The translations under genes and the position numbers were made by a program. Under the pieces are notes generated by a model. The model made no database searches and was not told the origin of the DNA. It saw only the letters and a list, made by a program, of their open reading frames with translations. Shown here in pieces: positions 1 to 5,699 of a DNA stretch of 5,767 bases (its first letter is position 1; each line of letters opens with the position of its first letter). The stretch spans positions 1 through 5,767 of the forward strand of contig JAOAEH010000066.1 in assembly GCA_026416895.1 (NCBI GenBank), read 5' to 3'. The stretch comes from Elusimicrobiales bacterium (GTDB lineage Bacteria > Elusimicrobiota > Elusimicrobia > Elusimicrobiales > UBA9959).

Positions 1-375
1 AATATTTTGGTAAATACTGTTATGCCAACTCCAAATTCATCAGATTTTATAGGACATATTGGTGGCGATGATTTTATAGTAATTACTTCTGTAGATAAAG
101 CAGAGGATATTGCTAAAAAGATAATAAATAATTTTAATCAAATTGTTCCTTCATTTTACAATGAAACTGATAGAAAAAATGGGTTTATTGTTACTCAGGA
201 TAGACAAGGAAAATTAACTCAGTTTCCCCTTATGGGTATTGCAATTGGAATAGTTCATAATCTCTACAAACCTTTAAAATCATATGCTCAGGTAAGTCAT
301 ATTGGGAGTGAATTAAAAAAAGCAGCAAAATCAGCTTCAGTAAGTATGTATATTATTGATAAAAGAAGAAGCTAA
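1..375 (+). CDS. GGDEF-domain protein (putative diguanylate cyclase), C-terminal part only
   Basis: The reading frame is open from base 1, so the start and any sensory or receiver domain lie upstream of the window. The visible 124 residues are the second half of a GGDEF domain, the family that condenses two GTP into cyclic di-GMP in the cytoplasm. The signature loop is GGDDF (residues 21-25 of the visible part, bases 61-75), preceded by GHI where many active enzymes have R-x. It is followed by the late-domain stretch FPLMGIAIGIV and a terminal strand (SVSMYIIDK). The segment between carries DRKNG and DRQGK, as in a GGDEF subgroup I recall with a longer linker here. The inhibitory I-site position, five residues before the motif, reads NSSD, so the RxxD arginine is missing and product inhibition through that site is unlikely. 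GGDDF differs from GGDEF/GGEEF at the fourth residue, so activity is plausible but unproven. The gene ends one base before the stop of a convergent gene. Confidence 0.85.
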   Translation, partial: NILVNTVMPTPNSSDFIGHIGGDDFIVITSVDKAEDIAKKIINNFNQIVPSFYNETDRKNGFIVTQDRQGKLTQFPLMGIAIGIVHNLYKPLKSYAQVSHIGSELKKAAKSASVSMYIIDKRRS

Positions 376-376
376 T

Positions 377-784
377 TTATATTTGTTTCTCGTAAAATTC
401 TTTGAGGAGTGACAGAGTTTTTTCTAAGTCTGATACATTTAAAAGGATTCTTGATGGAGTTCCAGCAGCAGTTCCATATATGGTAGTAATGTTTATAGAG
501 TGTTCAGCAAGAAGTTTGGTAAGCTTTATAAGTTCACCAGGTTTGTCTGGTAGTATTATTGATATCATTGTAGTTTCAAGTGTAGTAAATCCTTCACGCG
601 TTAAAATGTAACTTAGTTTTCTATCAGAATCTACTGCTATTTTTATTATTCCTGATTCATCATGAATTTCTGAAGAAATTCCTATAATATTTACTCCTTC
701 TTTAGCAAAAAGTTCAATAAAGGAATGTAAAGCACCTGGTTTGTTTGGAAGAAAAACAGTATATTGTTTTACCATCTTTATCAT
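377..784 (-). CDS. Tandem ACT-domain protein, probable amino-acid-binding regulator
   Basis: This 135-residue protein consists almost entirely of two ACT domains, at about residues 6-68 and 71-130. Each begins with a strand and the ligand-loop motif, NKPGAL (14-19) and DKPGEL (80-85). Each continues with a helix and a second strand (GVNIIGIS, SINITTIYG), giving the beta-alpha-beta-beta-alpha-beta pattern. ACT domains usually bind small ligands, often amino acids, at dimer interfaces. No catalytic or DNA-binding domain is attached, so this is a free-standing sensor or effector subunit with unknown ligand and partner. The start is uncertain. Met1 (base 784) gives the longest frame, but Met4 (base 775) gives MVKQ, a beginning typical of this family as I recall it, and neither has a recognisable Shine-Dalgarno sequence. 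It is transcribed divergently from the mutase gene and meets the GGDEF gene tail to tail with a 1-bp gap. It contains no visible membrane segment or signal peptide. Confidence 0.85.
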   Translation of the reverse strand: MIKMVKQYTVFLPNKPGALHSFIELFAKEGVNIIGISSEIHDESGIIKIAVDSDRKLSYILTREGFTTLETTMISIILPDKPGELIKLTKLLAEHSINITTIYGTAAGTPSRILLNVSDLEKTLSLLKEFYEKQI

Positions 785-831
785 AGATATATTTTATTTT
801 ACATTTTTTAAGAAAATGATAAAATATCTAT
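783..831. repeat. Imperfect inverted repeat across the divergent intergenic region
   Basis: The left arm at 783-797 (ATAGATATATTTTAT) and the right arm at 819-831 (ATAAAATATCTAT) are complementary over 13 bp, with a 2-nt bulge (TA) in the left arm. The 21-bp centre contains the -35 box, and the right arm contains the -10 box of the rightward promoter. The left arm touches the start codon of the ACT gene. The placement would suit an operator acting on both genes. The arms are almost wholly A+T with a single G or C each, so chance similarity is a serious alternative. Confidence 0.35.
798..825 (+). promoter_or_regulatory. Sigma70-type promoter for the mutase-metK-ahcY operon
   Basis: A TTTACA box (798-803, 5 of 6 to TTGACA) is separated by 16 bp from TAAAAT (820-825, 5 of 6 to TATAAT). 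A TG at 817-818 provides an extended -10. The predicted start is near 832, giving a leader of about 23 nt that contains AAGGAG at 843-848, six bases before the mutase ATG. In such AT-rich DNA, -10-like boxes are common; the combination of both boxes, the TG and the position supports the call. It is the only substantial intergenic region upstream of the operon, and no clear promoter is seen for the opposite-strand ACT gene. Confidence 0.6.
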
Positions 832-854
832 ATATTTTTTAAAAGGAGTTTCCT

Positions 855-2285
855 ATGATAATTGAAACTTCTAAAAAAATATCGTTTGGGACAGATGGTT
901 TTAGAGGTGTTATAGGAGGAGATTTTACTTATGAAAATGTTAGAAAAATAGCTCAAGGTTTTTCAGATTTTTTAGCATATAAAGGATTCAAAAATCAAGA
1001 TTTACAAATAATTATAGGATATGATAGAAGGTTTTTATCAGAAAAATTTGCAAAAGAGTTTGCAGTAGTTTTAACAAATAATGATATAAAATGTATTCTT
1101 TGTTGTAGTCCTGTTACAACACCTATGATAAGTTATTTAACTCTAAACAAATTTAAATTTGGAATTATGATTACTGCAAGTCATAACAATTTTCTCTACA
1201 ATGGTATTAAAATAAAGCAAAATGGTAGAAGCATATTACCTTTATTGACTTCTGAAATAGAGCTTTACATAGAAAAAAATCAATTTGTTAAAGTTTCAAG
1301 AATTCCTAAAAGGAATATAGAGGAGGTTGATATAAAAAAAGAGTATGTTGATTATCTAAAACAAAAATTCGACTTTGATAAAATATTTTCATCTATTAAA
1401 GGAAATATAATATTAGATTTTATGTATGGTAGTGCTGCTGAGATGTATGAAAAATTATTTTCTAAATATAAAAGTATAACTGCTATAAGAACTAAAAGAG
1501 ATCCTTTATTTGGAGAAATATCTTCTCCTGAACCAAAAGAGGATAAGCTCGAATTGTTAAAGAAAACTGTAAAAGAAAAAAAAGCTGTTTGTGGTTTTGC
1601 ATTTGATGGAGATGGTGATAGAGTTGCATGTATAGATGAAAATGGAAAATATCTTCCACCAACAATAATTGCTCCTTTATTAGTTGATTATTTAATAGAA
1701 CATAAAAAAATGTCTGGGAAAATAGTTCAAACTGTATCGCTTGGTTATTTAACAAAAAGAATAGCAAAATCAAAAGGGTTTTTGTTTGAATTTACTCCTG
1801 TTGGATTTAAATACATAGCAGAAAGAATCTCTGAAGGAACTACACTTTTTGGGGCTGAAGAATCAGGTGGATATTCCTGGAAAGGAAGCATTCCTGAAAG
1901 AGATGGGTTAATTACTATGATGATGATTCTTGAAATGCTTTCAATGAGAAATAAAAAACTTAGCGAGATAGTGAAAGAAATTGAAGTTAAATATGGAAAA
2001 TCAAGTTTTGTTAGAGAGGATATGTTTCTAAATAAAATAATAACTTCAAAATATTCTTTTGCTATGAAGATAAGATCAAAACTTCCAAAAGAGATCCTTT
2101 CTCACAAAATATCTGAAATAATAACATTAGATGGTATAAGAGTGGAATTAGATAATGACTGGTGGTTTTTGGTAAGGCCAAGTGGAACAGAACCGTTATT
2201 AAGAATATATGCTGAGGCAGATTCAAATGAAAATGTAAAAAATCTAATTAAAATTGCAAAGGATTTAATATTACCAATATTATAG
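855..2285 (+). CDS. Alpha-D-phosphohexomutase (phosphoglucomutase/phosphomannomutase family)
   Basis: This 476-residue cytoplasmic enzyme moves phosphate between C1 and C6 of a hexose phosphate via a phosphoserine, feeding glycogen, envelope polysaccharide or nucleotide-sugar synthesis. All four family signatures are present in order. These are the N-terminal substrate loop FGTDGFRG (11-18), the catalytic serine loop TASHN (107-111, Ser109), the Mg-binding loop DGDGDR (251-256), the sugar-specificity loop AEESGG (334-339) and the phosphate loop RPSGTEP (441-447). The EESGG loop resembles phosphoglucomutase-type members and differs from the SGH loop of GlmM and of dual PMM/PGM enzymes. Phosphoglucomutase is therefore favoured, but the substrate is not proven. 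One oddity is that the residue after the TASHN loop is Asn112, where Pro is usual. Length is normal for the family. The start is fixed by AAGGAG six bases upstream. It is the first gene of the operon, and its stop overlaps the ribosome binding site of metK. Confidence 0.93.
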   Translation: MIIETSKKISFGTDGFRGVIGGDFTYENVRKIAQGFSDFLAYKGFKNQDLQIIIGYDRRFLSEKFAKEFAVVLTNNDIKCILCCSPVTTPMISYLTLNKFKFGIMITASHNNFLYNGIKIKQNGRSILPLLTSEIELYIEKNQFVKVSRIPKRNIEEVDIKKEYVDYLKQKFDFDKIFSSIKGNIILDFMYGSAAEMYEKLFSKYKSITAIRTKRDPLFGEISSPEPKEDKLELLKKTVKEKKAVCGFAFDGDGDRVACIDENGKYLPPTIIAPLLVDYLIEHKKMSGKIVQTVSLGYLTKRIAKSKGFLFEFTPVGFKYIAERISEGTTLFGAEESGGYSWKGSIPERDGLITMMMILEMLSMRNKKLSEIVKEIEVKYGKSSFVREDMFLNKIITSKYSFAMKIRSKLPKEILSHKISEIITLDGIRVELDNDWWFLVRPSGTEPLLRIYAEADSNENVKNLIKIAKDLILPIL

Positions 2286-2289
2286 GAGG
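2284..2289 (+). promoter_or_regulatory. metK ribosome binding site overlapping the mutase stop codon
   Basis: AGGAGG, a full match to the core Shine-Dalgarno sequence, begins with the last two bases of the mutase TAG stop (2283-2285) and lies six bases before the metK ATG. Ribosomes ending the mutase therefore stop on the metK initiation site, which favours coupled translation. It also leaves no room for a SAM riboswitch or separate leader in front of metK. Confidence 0.85.
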
Positions 2290-2295
2290 AGATAT

Positions 2296-3501
2296 ATGGA
2301 TAGAAAAAATAAACTAATAACATCTGAATCCGTAACAGAAGGGCATCCAGATAAGGTATGTGATCAGATTTCCGATGCAGTTTTGGATGAAATTTATAAA
2401 AAAGATCCAAATCCTGAAAATGCTAGGGTTGCTTGCGAAACATTTATAACACGTGGTATGGTAATTGTTGGTGGAGAAATTACAACTGAAGCTTGGGTAG
2501 ATATAGAGGAGCTTGTAAGAAATGTAGTAAAAGAAATAGGCTATACAGATAACAAATATGGATTTAATTATGAAAACTGTGCTGTTTTAAATGCAATAGG
2601 TAGACAATCTCCAGATATAGCTCAAGGTGTAAATAAAGGTGGGGCAGGAGATCAAGGACTTATGGTTGGATATGCTTGTAATGAAACTCCACAGCTTATG
2701 CCTCTTCCAATTATGCTTGCTCATAAATTAACTATGCGTTTAAAAGAAGTAAGAGAGAAAAAGATATTAGACTATCTTGGCCCAGATGGTAAATCTCAAG
2801 TTACTGTTGAATATAGAGATGGAAAGCCTGCAAGAATAGATGCTGTTGTTTTATCAACACAACATCTTGATACAATTCTAGATTCAACAGGTAAAAAAAT
2901 AACCAAAAAGGCGTGGCAAGAAATAAAAGAAGTTGTTATAGATTATTCTCTAAATCCTACAGGCTTAATTGATTCTAGAACAAAATTTTATATTAATCCT
3001 ACTGGAAAGTTTGTTATAGGTGGACCACAATCAGATACAGGTATGACTGGAAGGAAAATAATAGTAGATACTTATGGAGGTATAGCGCCGCATGGAGGAG
3101 GAGCTTTTTCTGGAAAAGATCCAACCAAAGTAGATAGATCTGCTGCTTATATGGCTAGATATATTGCAAAAAATATAGTTGCAAGTGGAGCTGCAGAAGA
3201 ATGTACAGTTCAAATAGCTTATGCTATTGGTATAAAAGAACCTGTGGGTTTATATGTGGATACTCATGGAACTGGACAATTAAGTGAAGAGGAACTTGTA
3301 AAAATAATAAAGAAAAATTTTGATTTAACACCTCAAGGAATAATAAAAACTTTAGATCTTATAAGGCCTATTTACAGAAAAACCGCTGCTTATGGGCATT
3401 TTGGAAGAGAAATAAAAGAATTTAGTTGGGAAAGGAAAGATAAAATAAATATATTTAAATCAAGTAAAGTATCCAAAGAATGTAGCTGTGATGTTTGCTA
3501 A
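2296..3501 (+). CDS. metK: S-adenosylmethionine synthetase (methionine adenosyltransferase)
   Basis: It makes S-adenosylmethionine from methionine and ATP, releasing phosphate and pyrophosphate, in the cytoplasm as a homotetramer in known family members. The 401 residues show the complete bacterial MetK pattern. EGHPDK (15-20) carries the active-site His17. GGAGDQGLMVGYA (115-127) is the ATP-binding motif. GPQSDTGMTGRK (243-254) is followed by the glycine-rich phosphate loop GGGAFSGKD (267-275) and DRSAAY (280-285). The core ends at about residue 385 (FSWERKDK), where many family members stop shortly after. Here the chain continues with a Ser/Lys-rich stretch and ends in CSCDVC (396-401), giving Cys396, Cys398 and Cys401 (CxCxxC). 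That tail is unusual and its role is unknown. It lies directly before ahcY, the enzyme that removes the product of SAM-dependent methylation, so the two probably form a methyl-cycle module. No SAM riboswitch is present upstream. Confidence 0.98.
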   Translation: MDRKNKLITSESVTEGHPDKVCDQISDAVLDEIYKKDPNPENARVACETFITRGMVIVGGEITTEAWVDIEELVRNVVKEIGYTDNKYGFNYENCAVLNAIGRQSPDIAQGVNKGGAGDQGLMVGYACNETPQLMPLPIMLAHKLTMRLKEVREKKILDYLGPDGKSQVTVEYRDGKPARIDAVVLSTQHLDTILDSTGKKITKKAWQEIKEVVIDYSLNPTGLIDSRTKFYINPTGKFVIGGPQSDTGMTGRKIIVDTYGGIAPHGGGAFSGKDPTKVDRSAAYMARYIAKNIVASGAAEECTVQIAYAIGIKEPVGLYVDTHGTGQLSEEELVKIIKKNFDLTPQGIIKTLDLIRPIYRKTAAYGHFGREIKEFSWERKDKINIFKSSKVSKECSCDVC

Positions 3502-3529
3502 AGTATACTTAAAAAATTAAGGAGAGTTT

Positions 3530-4795
3530 ATGTTTGCAAAAAAAGAATATGATATTGCTGATATATCACTTTCTAAAGATGGGAGGAAGAAAATAGAATG
3601 GGCTTGGAAAGATATGCCTGTTTTAAAGATGATAGGAGAAAGATTTGAAAAAGAAAAACCTTTGAAAGGCATAAAGATATCTTGTTGCCTTCATGTAACA
3701 ACTGAAACAGCAAATTTGATGCTTACACTTAAAAAAGGTGGAGCGGAAGTTTGCTTATGTGCTTCAAATCCTCTTTCAACTCAAGATGATGTAGCTGCTT
3801 CTTTAGTAAAAGATTTTGGTATAAAGGTATTTGCTATAAAAGGAGAGGATAATAAAACATATTATTCACATATTCAATCAGCATTAAATCATAAACCGAA
3901 TATAACCATGGATGATGGAGCAGATTTAATTTCTACAATTCACAAAAATTGGAATAATATAGATTTTCATATAATAGGCGGCACAGAGGAAACGACAACA
4001 GGAGTAATAAGACTAAAAGCTCTTAAGAAAGATGGAAACTTGAAATATCCAGTCATAGCAGTGAATGATTCTATGACAAAACATATGTTTGATAATAGAT
4101 ACGGTACAGGACAATCTACAATTGATGGTATTTTGAGATCAACAAATATCTTACTTTGTGGAAAAAATTTTGTTGTTTGTGGGTATGGTTGGTGTGGGAA
4201 AGGCCTTGCTCAGAGAGCAAAAGGTGCTGGAGCAAATGTTATAGTAACAGAGGTTGATGAAATAAAAGCTTTAGAAGCAGTTATGGATGGATATTCAGTT
4301 ATGAGTATGGATGAAGCAGCAGAGATTGGAGATATATTTGTTACTGTAACTGGAAATATAAATGTTATAGATAAAAGACATTTTCTTAAGATGAAAAATG
4401 GTGCTATTTTAGCTAACAGTGGACATTTTAATGTCGAGATAAATATAAAAAGATTAAAAGAAATTGCTAAATATAAAAGAAATGTAAGGCCTTTTGTTGA
4501 GGAATATGTTTTAGATGGAAAATCTATATATCTTCTTGCTGAAGGTAGGTTAATTAATTTAGCTGCTGCTGAAGGACATCCAGCTTCAGTTATGGACATG
4601 TCTTTTTCAAATCAAGCACTTGCATGTGAATATCTTGTGAAAAATTCAAATAAATTAGAAAAAGATGTTTATACCTTACCTGAAGAACTTGATAGGGAAA
4701 TTGCAAGTTTAAAATTAAAATCTTTAGGAATAAAAATTGATAAACTTACTGAAGAACAGAAAAAATATCTTTCAAGTTGGAAGGAAGGGACATAG
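3530..4795 (+). CDS. ahcY: S-adenosylhomocysteine hydrolase (adenosylhomocysteinase), short archaeal/Thermotoga-type
   Basis: It reversibly splits S-adenosylhomocysteine into adenosine and homocysteine with tightly bound NAD, relieving methyltransferases of their product inhibitor. The 421 residues contain the substrate motif LHVTTET (54-60), NPLSTQDD (80-87), DDGADL (128-133), EETTTG (153-158), the catalytic Lys/Asp region NDSMTKHMFDN (179-189), the Rossmann motif GYGWCGKG (218-225) with Glu241 for NAD ribose, and NSGHFNVE (296-303). It ends at KYLSSWKEGT and lacks the K-Y-R-Y tail that in the classical long form reaches the NAD site of the neighbouring subunit. It also lacks the roughly 40-residue insertion of some bacterial forms. 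This matches the archaeal and Thermotoga subgroup. An alternative substrate is S-inosylhomocysteine, described for a methanogen homologue, which the sequence alone cannot exclude. The start follows AAGGAG at 3519-3524, five bases upstream, and it sits 28 bp after metK. Confidence 0.96.
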   Translation: MFAKKEYDIADISLSKDGRKKIEWAWKDMPVLKMIGERFEKEKPLKGIKISCCLHVTTETANLMLTLKKGGAEVCLCASNPLSTQDDVAASLVKDFGIKVFAIKGEDNKTYYSHIQSALNHKPNITMDDGADLISTIHKNWNNIDFHIIGGTEETTTGVIRLKALKKDGNLKYPVIAVNDSMTKHMFDNRYGTGQSTIDGILRSTNILLCGKNFVVCGYGWCGKGLAQRAKGAGANVIVTEVDEIKALEAVMDGYSVMSMDEAAEIGDIFVTVTGNINVIDKRHFLKMKNGAILANSGHFNVEINIKRLKEIAKYKRNVRPFVEEYVLDGKSIYLLAEGRLINLAAAEGHPASVMDMSFSNQALACEYLVKNSNKLEKDVYTLPEELDREIASLKLKSLGIKIDKLTEEQKKYLSSWKEGT

Positions 4796-4804
4796 ATATA
4801 AAAT

Positions 4805-4812
4805 AGGGGGGA
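4805..4812 (+). promoter_or_regulatory. Unusual G-run ribosome binding site of the CheY-like gene
   Basis: The 20-bp gap after ahcY holds A followed by six G (4805-4811) and A, three bases before the ATG at 4816. It resembles AGGAGG with the central A replaced by G, which can still pair with the anti-Shine-Dalgarno through a G-U wobble. An uninterrupted run of six G stands out in this AT-rich window. Confidence 0.65.
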
Positions 4813-4815
4813 TAT

Positions 4816-5157
4816 ATGAAATGTGTGATAATAGAAGATAATCCTTTTACAAGAATGACTCTTAAATCTGCTTTAGAGAAAATGGGAAATGAAGTTATAG
4901 GAGAAGCAGATTCTATTGTTAGTGCTTCTGAAATACTAAAAAATACCGATCCTGAGGTAATTCTTTTAGATTTAATACTTCCAGATGGGAATGGGATAAG
5001 TCTTTTAAAGTTTATAGATAAAAGTAAAAAAATTATAGCTATAACAGCAGTGGATCAAGATTTAGTTGACGAAGAATTAAATAAAAATGGTGTTAATTGT
5101 ATATTACGCAAACCTTTTTCTTATGATGAACTAAAAAAAGTTTTAGAAAGTTTATGA
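4816..5157 (+). CDS. Stand-alone CheY-like response regulator receiver domain
   Basis: This 113-residue protein is a single receiver domain with no output domain. All key residues are visible. They are the acidic Mg-binding pair Glu7-Asp8, the phospho-accepting Asp52 in LLDLILPDG, the switch Thr77 in IAITAVD, and Lys99 in the LRKPF motif. It should therefore be able to take phosphate from a histidine kinase and act by binding a partner protein in the cytoplasm. Its stop overlaps the start of the next gene in ATGA. That next gene encodes a CheC/CheX-family protein, so the likely relation is a receiver and the phosphatase that resets it. No CheA-type kinase, receptor or motor gene is in the window, so a role in motility is not shown. 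Other single-domain regulators outside chemotaxis look the same. It follows ahcY after a 20-bp gap. Confidence 0.93.
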   Translation: MKCVIIEDNPFTRMTLKSALEKMGNEVIGEADSIVSASEILKNTDPEVILLDLILPDGNGISLLKFIDKSKKIIAITAVDQDLVDEELNKNGVNCILRKPFSYDELKKVLESL

Positions 5158-5699
5158 CAAATTTTAATAATAAAATTGAAGAGATAATAAGAAGAGGTTT
5201 AATAAAAGCTTCAGACAGACTTAAAAGAGTAACTTTATTAGATTGGAATATTTCTGAAATTAATATAGGACCTATAAAAGTTGATGATGAAGAATGTATA
5301 TGTGTGTATTTAAGGTCAGAGCCTAAAAATGAATTTTCAGGTGTTGTTGCAATAACGGAGAAAGATGCAGAAAAGGTAGTGAAATATTTTTTGCAGTCTT
5401 ATTTTCCAAAGTTTAATACATTAGAAATACTAGAGTTTTTTGTAAATGAGCTTGGGAATATAATACTTAATTCATGTTTGAGCGAGTTTGCAAATGAACT
5501 ATCAGAAGTTATAATTCCAAATTCACCTCACACAATTAAAGGTAGCAAGTTGTTTATAATAGAAAATATTCTTTCAATGATGGGAGATTCTTTTGAGCAA
5601 GCAGTAGTTTCATCTCGAATAAAAATTGTTGTGAAAAACACAATTATATTGGATGTTTTTTATTTCATATCTAGAAATTTCATTAAAAAAATAATATGA
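5154..5699 (+). CDS. CheC/CheX-family phosphatase-like protein
   Basis: This 181-residue soluble protein resembles the CheC/CheX/FliY family, which dephosphorylates CheY-P. The catalytic signature is E-x2-N-x22-P, and here Glu99, Asn102 and Pro125 match that spacing exactly, within the long helix beginning LEILEFFVNELGN. The D/S normally four residues before the Glu is Phe95. The first 40 residues contain a helix (EEIIRRGLIKASDRL) placed like the first CheC catalytic helix, but with Arg13 where the Asn would be. Only one active site therefore appears intact, as in CheX. Length lies between typical CheX (about 155) and CheC (about 200). There is no clear Shine-Dalgarno sequence, and the ATG lies in an ATGA overlap with the CheY-like gene, so translation is probably coupled and yields are matched. 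The neighbouring receiver is the obvious substrate, which is inference. Calling it CheC or CheX specifically would need a structure or tree. Confidence 0.78.
   Translation: MTNFNNKIEEIIRRGLIKASDRLKRVTLLDWNISEINIGPIKVDDEECICVYLRSEPKNEFSGVVAITEKDAEKVVKYFLQSYFPKFNTLEILEFFVNELGNIILNSCLSEFANELSEVIIPNSPHTIKGSKLFIIENILSMMGDSFEQAVVSSRIKIVVKNTIILDVFYFISRNFIKKII

Noticed and set aside
402..611. Open frame of 69 codons on the + strand
   Set aside because: It lies antisense inside the tandem ACT gene, has no ribosome site, and its peptide shows no family motif. The minus-strand frame has clear ACT motifs.
1492..1773. Open frame of 93 codons on the - strand
   Set aside because: It is a low-complexity Leu/Phe/Gln-rich antisense translation of the A-rich mutase gene, with no start signals.
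2286..2295. SAM riboswitch or leader in front of metK
   Set aside because: Only 10 bp separate the mutase stop from the metK start, and they hold the ribosome binding site. The 70-bp region before the mutase is also too short and unstructured for a SAM riboswitch.
2102..2410. Open frame of 102 codons on the - strand spanning the mutase-metK junction
   Set aside because: Both + strand genes are certain here, and the antisense peptide has no motif or ribosome site.
3501..3510. Perfect 10-bp palindrome AAGTATACTT just after metK
   Set aside because: It is too short and AT-rich, and includes the last bases of the stop codon. It has no T tract to act as a terminator and no second copy to suggest an operator.
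4210..4599. Open frame of 129 codons on the - strand
   Set aside because: It lies wholly inside ahcY, which has all its catalytic and NAD motifs across the same bases. The antisense peptide is of no recognisable family.
4777..4804. Possible internal promoter (TTGGAA, 16 bp, TAAAAT) before the CheY-like gene
   Set aside because: The -35 matches only 4 of 6, and the implied transcript would begin inside the ribosome binding site. AT-rich DNA gives such -10 boxes often.
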